A stretch of 64,000 nt of DNA from Enterococcus hulanensis (GTDB taxonomy: Bacteria; Bacillota; Bacilli; Lactobacillales; Enterococcaceae), in contig NZ_BJED01000004.1 in the NCBI RefSeq assembly GCF_005405485.1, forward strand, positions 192,161-256,160, in the 5' to 3' direction. Shown piece after piece: positions 26,335-36,299 of the stretch. The translations under genes and the position numbers were made by a program. A model generated the notes under the pieces. It worked only from the letters and a program-made list of their open reading frames with translations. It made no database searches and was not told where the DNA came from. Position 1 is the stretch's first letter, and each line of letters begins with the position of its first letter.

Positions 26335-28494
26335 ATGAGTTTGAAGGATCTAGGTGAAGTATCTTACTTCAAGTTAAACAACGAAATTAACCGTCCAGTA
26401 AATGGACAGATCCCACTAAATAAAGATAAAGAAGCCTTAGCAGCTTTTTTCAAAGAAAATGTTGAACCAAATACCCACACATTTTCTTCCGTTCAAGAAA
26501 AAATCGACTATTTAATAGAAGAAGAATTTTTAGAAGCAGAATTTCTTGCGAAGTATACCCCTGCTTTTATTGAGAAACTCTTCAATTACTTAGCGGACCA
26601 AAAATTTACATTTAAATCATTTATGGCGGCCTATAAATTTTACTCACAATATGCCTTGAAGAATAATGCGGGCACAGAGTATTTAGAAAGCTATGAAGAT
26701 CGTGTTGCCTTTAACGCTTTGTATTTTGCGAATGGCGACGAAAAATTGGCATTATCATTAGCTGATGAAATGATCCATCAACGTTACCAACCGGCTACCC
26801 CTTCATTTTTAAATGCTGGACGTAAACGCCGCGGCGAATTGGTGTCTTGTTTCTTGATCCAAGTAACAGATGATATGAACAGCATCGGCCGTTCAATCAA
26901 CTCAGCGCTGCAATTATCACGCATCGGCGGCGGCGTAGGGATCAACCTATCAAACTTGCGTGAAGCAGGTTCACCAATTAAAGGCTACGATGGTGCCGCT
27001 AGCGGTGTGGTTCCAGTCATGAAATTATTCGAAGACAGCTTTTCTTATTCTAATCAATTAGGCCAGCGTCAAGGTGCCGGTGTGGTTTACTTAGATGTTT
27101 TCCATCCGGATATTGAAATGTTCTTATCTGCTAAAAAAGAAAACGCAGATGAAAAGATCCGCGTGAAGACTCTTTCACTTGGTGTAACGGTACCGGATAA
27201 ATTTTACGAATTGGCTCGTAAAAATGAGGATATGTATTTGTTCAGCCCTTATGGTGTCGAACGTGAATATGGTGTCCCTTATTCTTATGTTGATATTACA
27301 AAGGAATACGACAACTTAGTTGCAAATCCAAATATCCGCAAGAAAAAAATTCGTGCCCGTGATTTAGAAAATGAACTCTCTAAATTGCAGCAGGAATCTG
27401 GTTATCCATATATCATCAACATCGATACGGCCAACCGGACCAACCCGATCGACGGAAAAATCGTTATGAGTAATTTATGTTCTGAGATTTTACAGGTCCA
27501 AACCCCTTCTACCATCAATGGACGTCAAGAATATGATGTACTAGGTACTGATATTTCATGCAACCTTGGTTCAACCAATATCGTCAACCTGATGGAAAGT
27601 CCAGACTTTGGTCAATCGGTTCGTACTATGACTCGGGCTTTGACCTTTGTCACCGATGAATCAGATATCGAAGTGGTTCCTTCTATTCAAAACGGTAATA
27701 AATTGAATCATACGATTGGTTTAGGTGCGATGGGCTTGCATAGCTTCTTCGCCAAGCATTTGATGGAATATGGTTCAGAAGAATCCATCGACTTTACCAA
27801 TATTTATTTCACTTTATTAAACTATTGGACATTGGTGGAAAGTAATGAATTAGCGAAAGAACGCAAGACTGTCTTCCATAACTTTGAAAAATCAGACTAT
27901 GCGAATGGTTCTTATTTTGATAAATACACAACCGGCGAATTCGTTCCAAAAACAGACAAGGTCAAAGAAATCTTTAAAGATATCTTCGTGCCGACTGCTG
28001 AAGATTGGAAAAACTTAAAAGCAGCCATTCAAAAAGATGGTTTGTATCACCAAAACCGCTTGGCCGTTGCGCCGAATGGTTCGATCTCTTATATCAATGA
28101 TACTAGTGCCAGCTTGCATCCGATCACTCGTTTGATCGAAGAACGTCAAGAAAAGAAAATTGGTAAGATTTATTATCCAGCGCCTTACTTGAATAATGAC
28201 ACCTTACCTTATTACACTTCTGCTTATGATATGGATATGCGTAAAGTGATCGATGTATACGCAACAGCTCAACAGCATATCGATCAAGGAATGAGTTTGA
28301 CCTTATTTATGCGTTCTGAAATTCCAGACGGTTTGTACGAATGGAAAACAGAAAGCAAACAAACAACACGTGATTTGAATATCTTACGTAACTATGCCTT
28401 TTATAAAGGCTGCAAATCGATTTATTATGTGCGGACCTTTACGGATGATGCCGAAGAAATCGGATCAAACCAATGTGAAAGCTGCGTAATCTAA
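26335..28494 (+). CDS. nrdE: Ribonucleotide reductase class Ib, large subunit
   Basis: Reduces ribonucleoside diphosphates with NrdF and NrdH. 719 residues from ATG at 26335, the start matching the conserved MSLKDLGEVSYFKLN of this family; the SD is weak (GAAAG at 11 nt), perhaps because the hairpin element moved the original one. The frame is open upstream through the element, but that part is not nrdE. Visible motifs: QPATPSFLNAG, SCFLIQVTDDMNSIG, active-site region NLCSEILQ and the C-terminal redox pair CESC. It lacks an N-terminal ATP-cone, as usual for class Ib. Confidence 0.96.
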   Translation: MSLKDLGEVSYFKLNNEINRPVNGQIPLNKDKEALAAFFKENVEPNTHTFSSVQEKIDYLIEEEFLEAEFLAKYTPAFIEKLFNYLADQKFTFKSFMAAYKFYSQYALKNNAGTEYLESYEDRVAFNALYFANGDEKLALSLADEMIHQRYQPATPSFLNAGRKRRGELVSCFLIQVTDDMNSIGRSINSALQLSRIGGGVGINLSNLREAGSPIKGYDGAASGVVPVMKLFEDSFSYSNQLGQRQGAGVVYLDVFHPDIEMFLSAKKENADEKIRVKTLSLGVTVPDKFYELARKNEDMYLFSPYGVEREYGVPYSYVDITKEYDNLVANPNIRKKKIRARDLENELSKLQQESGYPYIINIDTANRTNPIDGKIVMSNLCSEILQVQTPSTINGRQEYDVLGTDISCNLGSTNIVNLMESPDFGQSVRTMTRALTFVTDESDIEVVPSIQNGNKLNHTIGLGAMGLHSFFAKHLMEYGSEESIDFTNIYFTLLNYWTLVESNELAKERKTVFHNFEKSDYANGSYFDKYTTGEFVPKTDKVKEIFKDIFVPTAEDWKNLKAAIQKDGLYHQNRLAVAPNGSISYINDTSASLHPITRLIEERQEKKIGKIYYPAPYLNNDTLPYYTSAYDMDMRKVIDVYATAQQHIDQGMSLTLFMRSEIPDGLYEWKTESKQTTRDLNILRNYAFYKGCKSIYYVRTFTDDAEEIGSNQCESCVI

Positions 28495-28503
28495 CTATGA
28501 CTG

Positions 28504-28533
28504 TTACCTCTCCTGCCTTTGCTTGAGAGGTAA
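28504..28533 (+). other. Intercistronic hairpin nrdE-nrdF
   Basis: TTACCTCTC / GAGAGGTAA, a perfect 9-bp stem with a 12-nt loop and no T run. More likely an RNA-processing or stability element than a terminator. Confidence 0.55.
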
Positions 28534-28572
28534 TGCTATGCACTAGATATAAACACTTTAGGAGGAATATCC

Positions 28573-29538
28573 ATGGCAGAAACTTATTATGAAGCCATTA
28601 ACTGGAATGAGATCGAAGACGTCATCGACAAATCGACTTGGGAAAAATTAACAGAACAATTTTGGCTGGACACGCGGATTCCGCTGTCAAACGACTTAGA
28701 TGATTGGCGCAAGCTATCACCTTTAGAAAAAACGGTCGTGGGGCATGTATTCGGCGGATTAACATTGCTTGATACTGTCCAATCAGAAAGCGGAATGGAT
28801 CAATTGCGAGAGGATGTTCGTACGCCTCATGAAGAAGCTGTATTGAACAATATCCAATTCATGGAATCCGTCCACGCCAAAAGCTATTCTTCCATTTTCA
28901 GTACTTTGAACACCAAAGCGGAAATCGAAGAAATCTTTGAATGGACAAATACCAATCAATATTTGCAAAAGAAAGCGGCACGAATCAACGAAATCTATAA
29001 AACCGGTACGCCGCTAGAAAAGAAAATCGCCAGTGTTTTCCTAGAGACCTTCTTGTTTTACTCTGGTTTTTATACTCCGTTATATTATTTAGGCAATAAT
29101 AAATTAGCCAACGTAGCGGAAATCATTAAATTGATCATTCGCGACGAATCCGTTCACGGAACCTACATCGGTTATAAGTTCCAACGCGGTTTCAATGAAC
29201 AAACAGAAGAAGAACAAGAACGTTTGAAGGAATGGATGTACGATTTATTGTATGAATTGTATGAAAACGAAGAACGTTATACAGAAGAATTATACGATGA
29301 AGTCGGCTGGAGCGAAGAAGTAAAAACCTTCTTACGCTACAATGCTAACAAAGCGTTGATGAATCTGGGAATGGACCCGCTCTTTCCTGATACTGCCGAT
29401 GATGTAAATCCGATCGTGATGAATGGAATCTCTACCGGAACCAGCAACCACGACTTCTTCTCACAAGTCGGCAATGGCTACTTGCTTGGTCAGGTAGAAG
29501 CCATGAATGATGATGACTATTTGATTGGATTAGACTAA
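28573..29538 (+). CDS. nrdF: Ribonucleotide reductase class Ib, radical subunit
   Basis: Houses the di-metal tyrosyl radical. The ligands align with known NrdF numbering: Asp67, Glu98, His101 and radical Tyr105 in MESVHAKSYSSIF, with the second set in IIRDESVHGTYIGYKF. 321 residues; AGGAGG 7 nt before ATG. Assembly of the Mn radical needs NrdI, which is not in this window. Confidence 0.96.
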   Translation: MAETYYEAINWNEIEDVIDKSTWEKLTEQFWLDTRIPLSNDLDDWRKLSPLEKTVVGHVFGGLTLLDTVQSESGMDQLREDVRTPHEEAVLNNIQFMESVHAKSYSSIFSTLNTKAEIEEIFEWTNTNQYLQKKAARINEIYKTGTPLEKKIASVFLETFLFYSGFYTPLYYLGNNKLANVAEIIKLIIRDESVHGTYIGYKFQRGFNEQTEEEQERLKEWMYDLLYELYENEERYTEELYDEVGWSEEVKTFLRYNANKALMNLGMDPLFPDTADDVNPIVMNGISTGTSNHDFFSQVGNGYLLGQVEAMNDDDYLIGLD

Positions 29539-29557
29539 AAGAAACATTACTCAAAAA

Positions 29558-29592
29558 GCTGCCAGCAATTTTTCTGCTGGCAGCCTTTTTTT
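29558..29592. terminator. nrd operon terminator
   Basis: GCTGCCAGCA / TGCTGGCAGC perfect 10-bp stem, ATTTTTC loop, long T run. It slightly overlaps the stop codon of the converging permease gene. Confidence 0.93.
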
Positions 29593-32077
29593 ATTCTGAT
29601 GCTTGAATTCGTTTGATGACTGTTTCTTTATTAACAATCGTAGTTGTCATATAGGTCAGAATCCCTTGAACAACGACTACTAATACGATCATCAGCAAAA
29701 CTTGGATAAATGGGTACTGATACGTTTTGATCTCCATCAATGAGTGGCTTTCAGCATATAGATAAACTAAATACCCCAAGAAACTTCCCACTCCGACTCC
29801 CAGTAAAAGTATTCCGCCAGCATACACGAGGCCTTCTGTTTGAAGCATCCGTTTCATTTGTCCATTCGACATGCCAATCGCTTGCATAACACCTAGTTCT
29901 TTTTTACGACTCAAAATACTATCGATTGTTGTATTGATCAAGTTCATAATACCGACGATTGCTAAGATTATCATGATCGCATAACCCGCTCCAGTCGTCA
30001 TTTGCATTACCCCTTGCCAATCCTTCAAAACTTCTTTATAACTTGTCAAATTGAAGAGCTCATTTTCTTCGACGATACTTTCAATTGCTGGCTTGATTGC
30101 TTCTGCCTGTCCTTTAGCCGCTTTGATGTTGATGAAATAAGTTAGATTGTTATTAGACATTTTTTTCAATGCTTCATTGCTCATCAAGAAATTATCATAG
30201 TTGCTGACTGATTCGGGGAAACTTCCACCGCCGATAATCGTCATTTCCTTTTCAAACGAACGATTGCCGTCAAAAAATCTAAAGGTCAGTGTATCGCCAA
30301 TCTTTATCTCTGGATAATTGGTCATTAAATATCCAGTCGCAATCACCTTATCTCCCGAATTCAATTCGTCATACGTGGCGCTGCCTTCTTTAAAATTATT
30401 TTTAATCAAGTCCATTTGATCTTTTGAAATTCCGCCGATTGATAATCCAAGCGGCTTATCTGAACCAATTTCATTGACCTCTGGTATTTCTCCGGTAATT
30501 GATTGGAACGATTCTACCTTTTCAACGCCTTTGATTGCTTTGATTTCATTGATCATCTCTGTATTCAACGGATTATTTTGTTGGATAGCGGTCCATTCAA
30601 GTTCTGGACGCATCTTATCACCGCTTTTTGATGCAATGTTCATCCGATAATCTTCTGCGATCGCGTCACGGGCGATCTGTTGCGGATTCATACAACTAAA
30701 AACAGTTGAGATAACTACGAATAAAATTCCGATTATACCTAGTGAAAAAATCGTAATCAGTGTTCGCTTCTTATTTCTTGAAAGATTCGCATTAGCTAGG
30801 CGGCGCAGATCAAGATCGATAAATCCTTTTCGCTGTTTTTTCTTTTTCTTACCTTGATTTTGTCCGGTATAACGCATCGCTTCCACCGGCATGATTTTAC
30901 TGGCTTGGCGCATTGGTTTCAAGGAAGCTATGATAACTGTCAACAAAGTGATTCCGATCGTCATTCCAACGATCCATGGAAGGATCAATGAGACCTCGCC
31001 GTTATCAAGAACCTGGCGCATCACTTTTGTAGTAACTACATCGTTATTGATCGAAGACATCAAGTGAAAGAAAACGAATTTCACGCTGACAAACCCGATC
31101 AACAGCCCAAGTGGTATTGAGATTCCTGCTACGATTAAATTTTCTCTTAAAATGATTTGACGTGTTTGCCGTTTAGTTGCTCCTAGTGCTGCTAGTTTCC
31201 CAAAATCTTGAACCTTATTGATCAAGGAGACATAGTAAATACTGTAGATCGTCAAAGCTCCTGCGATTAAAATGATTCCGATAATGATTGCCAGACCAGT
31301 ATAGAAGTTCGGATCGACGTAATTGGAAAAAAGATACTCGCTATTTTCGACAATATCAGTCTCGTTAACATCGAAATTTTTCCCAATGGTCTTCACTTGA
31401 TCACTAATACTGTCTGTTGAAGTTGCTACTTCTTTCTTCACGCGCAGCATCATGCGGTAGCTGCGTTGATTTTGGGGAACGAACTCATTCATAAAATCTT
31501 TTGAGATCAGCATCGAAAAGATTTTTTTCCCCTTCTTCGCTTCAGTATTCGGGGATATACCAGACAATTGGAAATCCATCTCCTGTTGCAGTCCCATGCC
31601 GTCTTCTTCATAAATTTGGACAGGAATTTTGATCGTATCGCCAATTTTAGCATTAGGATAGCCAAGTTTTTTTAACGCGTTGCGGGAAAGAACGGCATCA
31701 TTCGCTTTTTTAGGTGCGTGTCCTTGTTTAAATGTTTGTTTCGCCAATTTCTGAGCGGTACTATCTAAATAGCTGATCAAAACAAAATCGTCTTTCTCTA
31801 AAACTGACTCACCAATATCTTGACGTAATCCATATTCGTCAACCGCATCATGTTGCGCGATTTTTTCCATATTTTCTTCAGACACACCGCGATACATCGC
31901 GTGCCAAGTCGGATAAACCTTATTAACAGCCGCATTCTGAACATTTACCACACCTAAACCAATCGACGTGATTAAAAAAACTAAGACTGTGGTTAAAATA
32001 ATTGCGATTCCTGAAAGAAGATTTTTCCCTTTATGGTACTTTGTATTGGCTAAAGCCACTGTACTCGTCATCTTCAT
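29591..32077 (-). CDS. FtsX-type ABC transporter permease
   Basis: 828-residue membrane protein with an N-terminal helix, a large extracellular MacB-like domain (about residues 45-255), three helices forming a first FtsX domain (about 255-390), another helix near 440, a second extracellular domain (about 470-690) and a C-terminal FtsX domain (about 700-825) containing ILSRKKELGVMQAIGMS. Such permeases act in envelope stress, lipoprotein or antimicrobial-peptide handling and often signal to a linked kinase. It starts one nt after the ATPase gene ends, so the two form the transporter. Substrate unknown. Confidence 0.88.
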   Translation of the reverse strand: MKMTSTVALANTKYHKGKNLLSGIAIILTTVLVFLITSIGLGVVNVQNAAVNKVYPTWHAMYRGVSEENMEKIAQHDAVDEYGLRQDIGESVLEKDDFVLISYLDSTAQKLAKQTFKQGHAPKKANDAVLSRNALKKLGYPNAKIGDTIKIPVQIYEEDGMGLQQEMDFQLSGISPNTEAKKGKKIFSMLISKDFMNEFVPQNQRSYRMMLRVKKEVATSTDSISDQVKTIGKNFDVNETDIVENSEYLFSNYVDPNFYTGLAIIIGIILIAGALTIYSIYYVSLINKVQDFGKLAALGATKRQTRQIILRENLIVAGISIPLGLLIGFVSVKFVFFHLMSSINNDVVTTKVMRQVLDNGEVSLILPWIVGMTIGITLLTVIIASLKPMRQASKIMPVEAMRYTGQNQGKKKKKQRKGFIDLDLRRLANANLSRNKKRTLITIFSLGIIGILFVVISTVFSCMNPQQIARDAIAEDYRMNIASKSGDKMRPELEWTAIQQNNPLNTEMINEIKAIKGVEKVESFQSITGEIPEVNEIGSDKPLGLSIGGISKDQMDLIKNNFKEGSATYDELNSGDKVIATGYLMTNYPEIKIGDTLTFRFFDGNRSFEKEMTIIGGGSFPESVSNYDNFLMSNEALKKMSNNNLTYFINIKAAKGQAEAIKPAIESIVEENELFNLTSYKEVLKDWQGVMQMTTGAGYAIMIILAIVGIMNLINTTIDSILSRKKELGVMQAIGMSNGQMKRMLQTEGLVYAGGILLLGVGVGSFLGYLVYLYAESHSLMEIKTYQYPFIQVLLMIVLVVVVQGILTYMTTTIVNKETVIKRIQASE

Positions 32078-32737
32078 TTAAATCACCCGCCCATCTTCAA
32101 GGTGAACGATATGATCAGCCGTTTGCGCGATCCCTTCATCATGGGTAATCATGATCAATGTCTGGCCAAATTTTTCAACTGATCTTTTTAGTAATGACAT
32201 CACTTCTAATTCGGTCTTTGTATCCAAGTTTCCTGTTGGCTCATCCGCTAAAATAATCGCCGGTTCTGAAGCAATCGCGCGAGCAATTGCCACACGCTGC
32301 TGTTGACCGCCCGAAAGCATACTTGGTAAAGCTTTTTTCCGATCACTCAAACCGATCGTCGTAAGTAATTCTTCAATGAACGCTGTATTGACCTTCCGAT
32401 TATCTAAACCGATCGGTAAAACTACATTTTCCCAAACATTCAAAGAGGGGATCAAATTATAATTTTGGAAAATGAAGCTGATCTTTTGACGACGAAAGAC
32501 TGCCAATTGCTCATCCTTCATGCGAAAAACACTTTTTCCATCAACAATCACCTGACCAGAATCTGGCCGATCCAATCCTCCGATTAAGTTCAACAGCGTA
32601 CTTTTTCCCGAACCCGATTTACCAACTATTGCGACAAAATCGCCTTTTTCTACTTCTAAATCAATGTGGTCGACAGCCTTTACGGTTGAAGTTCCGTCGT
32701 TATAATGTTTCACTAAATCCCTAACTGTTAAGATCAT
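32078..32737 (-). CDS. ABC transporter ATP-binding protein (MacB/LolD type)
   Basis: 219-residue ATPase partner of the adjacent FtsX permease. Walker A GKSGSGKST, Q-loop FIFQNYNLIPSLNVWENV, signature LSGGQQQRVAIARA, Walker B IILADEPTGNLD. The start at MILTVRD (32737) has AAGAAGGA about 8 nt upstream; the nine extra upstream codons cover that SD. Transcribed after the kinase gene but separated from it by a terminator-like hairpin, so some promoter activity within 32738-32780 is likely. Confidence 0.92.
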   Translation of the reverse strand: MILTVRDLVKHYNDGTSTVKAVDHIDLEVEKGDFVAIVGKSGSGKSTLLNLIGGLDRPDSGQVIVDGKSVFRMKDEQLAVFRRQKISFIFQNYNLIPSLNVWENVVLPIGLDNRKVNTAFIEELLTTIGLSDRKKALPSMLSGGQQQRVAIARAIASEPAIILADEPTGNLDTKTELEVMSLLKRSVEKFGQTLIMITHDEGIAQTADHIVHLEDGRVI

Positions 32738-32780
32738 TTTATTTTCCTTCTTTCCTTTTCTCATTTCTATACTCTTAGTA

Positions 32781-32807
32781 TAAAAAAGAACCCTTGCAGG
32801 ATTCTTT
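32781..32807 (-). terminator. Terminator after histidine kinase gene
   Basis: Minus strand AAGAATCC / GGGTTCTT with a TGCAA-type loop and TTTTTT tail. Moderate strength; may allow partial read-through into the ABC genes. Confidence 0.65.
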
Positions 32808-32848
32808 CAACGAACATAACAATTTTGTAAGAAAGGCGGGAAAAATAT

Positions 32849-33976
32849 TTAGGCTAACGGCAAGGTCAATTGAAAGATCGACCCTTGCGGATAATGCTGT
32901 TTAACCATGACCGTTCCACCTTGACCTTCAATGATCTTTCTTGTTAGATACAAACCAACACCAGAACCTTCGACAGACTCACTATTACTGCCACGATAAA
33001 AACGTTGATAAATTTTATTTTGCTCCTCTTTTGTAATACCCGCACCCTCGTCTTCGATTTCTACTAAACTATAAGTAATTAATGATGATGCACGGACTTT
33101 GACCGTCGTCTGCTCAGGTGAATACTTGACTGCATTTTCCAGAACATTTCCCAATGCTTCCAAGGTCCATTTTTTATCGACCAAAACAAAAATATCTTCG
33201 GTTAATTCAACCTCTAATTCTATCTCCTTTTCAACAGCCTTCATGATTACACTATTGATAGCCTGATTGATCAGCTGCTGTAGGGAAATTCTCTGCGGCT
33301 GTAGCTGGATCAGATCTGTTTCTAATTGTGAGATTTTAGCCAGCCCATCCAGCATTAAATCTAGTTTATTTATCTGGACTTCTGCTTGCTCCGCAAAATT
33401 CTTTCGTTCTTGTTCTTCGTATTGATCAGAAAGAGCAATATCTAAACTTAATTTTAATGAAGCTACTGGGGTTTTTAGCTGGTGAGTAATATCCGTAATA
33501 CTGGACTTTAAATTTCCTTCTTCAAGTTGACTTCGTTGCAGCATCAATTCATTATAAGCAATACTTTCTTGATACTCGTTCGTTTTCTTCGCTAAATATA
33601 TCTGTACTTTTCGCTTTTCCCGTACAAATAGAAAAAGGAACCCTGTAAGAATCAGCCAGCAAACGCTGAACAATACCAAATTACGCCAAAAGTAGCTATT
33701 TAAAATATGAGACAGACTCATTTTAGATACCAACCCATATTTTTCTTCTAGGTTTTTTCCTTCTATTATTAGTTCCGCCGTTTTGAACTCATCAAAGTCT
33801 TCAATTAACTTCGCTTCAGAAAATGTCCCTTCTTTGTTGAGCATCGCTAAAGTTGCTTGCTGATCTCGTTGCAGATCCGAACGCATCTTTAGATTCTGAA
33901 CAATAAACAGCCCAAAGCAAAGCACAGAAAATAAAACGTAAAGCAGAATTATTTTTTTTGAACGTCGTTGATCCAT
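32849..33976 (-). CDS. Sensor histidine kinase next to ABC transporter
   Basis: 375 residues: membrane segment about 9-29, roughly 60-residue extracellular loop, second segment about 93-115, then H-box ITDITHQLKTPVASLK, ENAVKYSPEQT N box, DEGAGITKEE and GSGVGLYLTRKI. No HAMP or PAS is seen. It overlaps the response-regulator gene by 28 bp. Together with the downstream ATPase and FtsX permease this resembles kinase/regulator/ABC modules that respond to cell-wall-active peptides (Bce- or VncRS-Vex-like). Signal unknown. Confidence 0.9.
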   Translation of the reverse strand: MDQRRSKKIILLYVLFSVLCFGLFIVQNLKMRSDLQRDQQATLAMLNKEGTFSEAKLIEDFDEFKTAELIIEGKNLEEKYGLVSKMSLSHILNSYFWRNLVLFSVCWLILTGFLFLFVREKRKVQIYLAKKTNEYQESIAYNELMLQRSQLEEGNLKSSITDITHQLKTPVASLKLSLDIALSDQYEEQERKNFAEQAEVQINKLDLMLDGLAKISQLETDLIQLQPQRISLQQLINQAINSVIMKAVEKEIELEVELTEDIFVLVDKKWTLEALGNVLENAVKYSPEQTTVKVRASSLITYSLVEIEDEGAGITKEEQNKIYQRFYRGSNSESVEGSGVGLYLTRKIIEGQGGTVMVKQHYPQGSIFQLTLPLA

Positions 33977-34623
33977 AGGTAGCCCACGCCCCGAACTGTT
34001 TTGATTCGCTCTTTGCCAACCTTTTGCCGCAGGCGGCTGATATTGACCGAAACGGTATTCGTGTCAACATAGTCTCCCTTTGTATCCCAAATCTGATCCA
34101 ATAATTGATCCGATGATAAAATTTGTTTAGGATTTTCCATAAACAGGATCAACAACTGAATCTCTGTTTTACTTAAAGGCAGCATTTCTCCCTGAAGTTT
34201 AACTTTCATTTCAGTCAGCGATACTGCCAGCTCTCCTGAAACCAATTCATGTCCTTGATTTCGGACCACTCGTTTCATCATCGCCTGTACTTTAGAAACC
34301 AAGACCATTAAACTAAAAGGCTTCGTCATATAATCATCCGCCCCATGAACATAGCCCGTCACAATATCATGCTCTTGATTATAGGAAGTCAGCATCAAAA
34401 TCAGCACATTCGACTGCTCCCGTACCTTCTGACAAAAATCCAAACCGCTGCCATCCGGCAAGGAAAGATCACTGATAATCAAATCAATATCATTGCTCTG
34501 AAAGCTCTTTTCTGCTGAAGCAATATCTAAACAGGGCACAACCTCATACCCTTCTCTGGTCAAACATAGCTGAATCCCATTATTTAAGTTTGAATCATCT
34601 TCTAACAAAAGAATTTTTCCCAT
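33949..34623 (-). CDS. OmpR-family response regulator
   Basis: 224 residues from ATG at 34623 (GGGAGG 7 nt upstream; the longer frame lacks an SD). Receiver domain with DD at 9-10, phospho-Asp52 (ISDLSLPDG) and TKPFS; winged-helix output domain ending in KTVRGVGYLWIND. First gene of the regulator-kinase-ATPase-permease set; the likely target is that ABC operon itself. Confidence 0.93.
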   Translation of the reverse strand: MGKILLLEDDSNLNNGIQLCLTREGYEVVPCLDIASAEKSFQSNDIDLIISDLSLPDGSGLDFCQKVREQSNVLILMLTSYNQEHDIVTGYVHGADDYMTKPFSLMVLVSKVQAMMKRVVRNQGHELVSGELAVSLTEMKVKLQGEMLPLSKTEIQLLILFMENPKQILSSDQLLDQIWDTKGDYVDTNTVSVNISRLRQKVGKERIKTVRGVGYLWINDVQKK

Positions 34624-34721
34624 TATTTCCTCCCAATTCAACTAAAAAATAAGCGTGATACCACTCACAACCTTCTACTCTAACTCTATCAATGAAAGTT
34701 CAGTGTGACAACATTACTTTA

Positions 34722-34765
34722 AAAAAAGAGGATAAAATCATCGGAAAATGATTTTATCCTCTCGT
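34722..34765. terminator. Terminator after MgtC-like gene
   Basis: AGAGGATAAAATCAT / ATGATTTTATCCTCT stem with an A tract on the left, i.e. a T tail for the minus-strand gene that ends at 34766. Confidence 0.9.
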
Positions 34766-35470
34766 TTACACATTGATCATGCGAAGCTTAGTAATATTCT
34801 TATACATGGAAAGATCCTCGATCACATCCGTATAATTCATCCCGCGCGGCAAATCGATCGTATAGACATTCGTATAAATACGATAGTCATCCATAAAATC
34901 GACATCGAAATCGACGTCCTCTACTTCGATTTTTTTACTTTCAAAATAGTTCATGATGAATTCCTTAGTTGCTTCGCGATGAATGTAACGAATCTCCAGC
35001 TTCTTAATAGAATTGATTTTGATGATTCGCTTGACCACTGTCAAAGCTAGGATAATCCCAACAAAGCTGCAGATAGCGATCGTATAATAGCCCATCCCGA
35101 TAGCGATCCCCAAGCCGGCACCAGCCCAGATCGAAGCGGCCGTAGTCAAACCTTTGACCGAACGATTGCTGACCATAATTGTTCCAGCGCCAAGAAAGCC
35201 GATTCCACTTACAACTTGCGCAATCAAACGCGCTTCATCTGCTCGAACCACGCCGACAAATTCTGGCTTTGCCGCTGCGTAACGCAGGGCTTGATCCGCG
35301 ATCTCCACTTGGATCAAGGCGATGATCGTCGCTCCCATACAGACCAAGATATGCGTGCGAATTCCAGCAGGCCGATTTTTATACTCTCGTTCGATCCCGA
35401 TGGCACCGCCCATGACCATAGCTAAAAACAATCGCAGCATAATTTCATAAACGGATAATTTCAAATCCAT
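34766..35470 (-). CDS. MgtC/SapB family membrane protein
   Basis: 234 residues: four membrane helices in the first 145 (LAMVMGGAIGIEREYKNRPAGIRTHILVCMG in parts is the family hallmark, near residues 16-46; GIGFLGAGTIM follows), then an ~80-residue cytoplasmic ACT-like tail. MgtC relatives modulate membrane energetics or F1Fo-ATPase and support growth at low Mg2+ or in hosts, but the role in Firmicutes is not settled. Single-gene transcript. Confidence 0.92.
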   Translation of the reverse strand: MDLKLSVYEIMLRLFLAMVMGGAIGIEREYKNRPAGIRTHILVCMGATIIALIQVEIADQALRYAAAKPEFVGVVRADEARLIAQVVSGIGFLGAGTIMVSNRSVKGLTTAASIWAGAGLGIAIGMGYYTIAICSFVGIILALTVVKRIIKINSIKKLEIRYIHREATKEFIMNYFESKKIEVEDVDFDVDFMDDYRIYTNVYTIDLPRGMNYTDVIEDLSMYKNITKLRMINV

Positions 35471-35543
35471 TTGTGCACCAGCTCCTGTTCCATAAATATC
35501 TCTTCACTTCCAGTATAGCACGCTCTAGAAAAAAGCGAGGCTC

Positions 35544-36251
35544 TCAACCTTTTAGTCCGCGCAGTTCCTCTTCTGTTAGTAAACGATACTTACCCTTAGC
35601 TAAATCCTGAGGCAAAGTAAGTCCGCCCATTCGGATTCTTTTTAAGTAGGTCACTTCTTTTCCGCAGGATTTGACCATTCGTTTGACCTGATGGAATTTT
35701 CCTTCATGCAGAATGATCCGAACTTTTGACGCAGCTTCCGTAACTTCATCGATGGATAATTCCGCCGGCAAAGTCAATTCTCCATCTAAAAGAATCCCGT
35801 CAGTAAATTTTTGTTGATCTTCATCGGTCATCACGCCGCTGACCTCAGCGTAGTATTCCTTCTCCACATGCTTCTTCGGCGACAACAACTCATGAGCCAG
35901 TTTGCCATCATTAGTAATCAGCAGCAACCCTTCGGTATCCTTGTCTAAACGCCCCACCGGAAAAAGATCACTGCGATAATCCTTCGGTGAAAATAGATCC
36001 ATCACTGTCTGATCCCGTTGATCCTCCGTCGCACTCACTACCCCTGCTGGTTTGTGCAGGACATAGTAATAAAATTCTTGGTAATGTAAAAGCTCACCAC
36101 GATATTCAATACGATCTTTCTCTGGATCGACTTGTTTTTTATCTGATTTTTCAATTTGCTGATTTACAGTGATCTGACCTTTTTTTATCAGCTGTTTGAC
36201 TTCCTTGCGGCTGCCTAAGCCGGCTTCTGCTAAAAATTTATCTAAACGCAT
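35544..36251 (-). CDS. rsuA: 16S rRNA pseudouridine synthase RsuA type
   Basis: Makes pseudouridine in small-subunit rRNA (position 516 in E. coli). N-terminal S4 RNA-binding domain (MRLDKFLAEAGLGSRKEV) and catalytic GRLDKDTEGLLL with Asp103; C-terminal EGKFHQVKRM. 235 residues. The assignment to 516 rather than a large-subunit site follows from the RsuA-like loop and is less certain than the family. Confidence 0.92.
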   Translation of the reverse strand: MRLDKFLAEAGLGSRKEVKQLIKKGQITVNQQIEKSDKKQVDPEKDRIEYRGELLHYQEFYYYVLHKPAGVVSATEDQRDQTVMDLFSPKDYRSDLFPVGRLDKDTEGLLLITNDGKLAHELLSPKKHVEKEYYAEVSGVMTDEDQQKFTDGILLDGELTLPAELSIDEVTEAASKVRIILHEGKFHQVKRMVKSCGKEVTYLKRIRMGGLTLPQDLAKGKYRLLTEEELRGLKG

Positions 36252-36299
36252 AGTATCCTCCGCCTAACTTTTCTAATTTTCACTATAGCCAAAGGTGGA

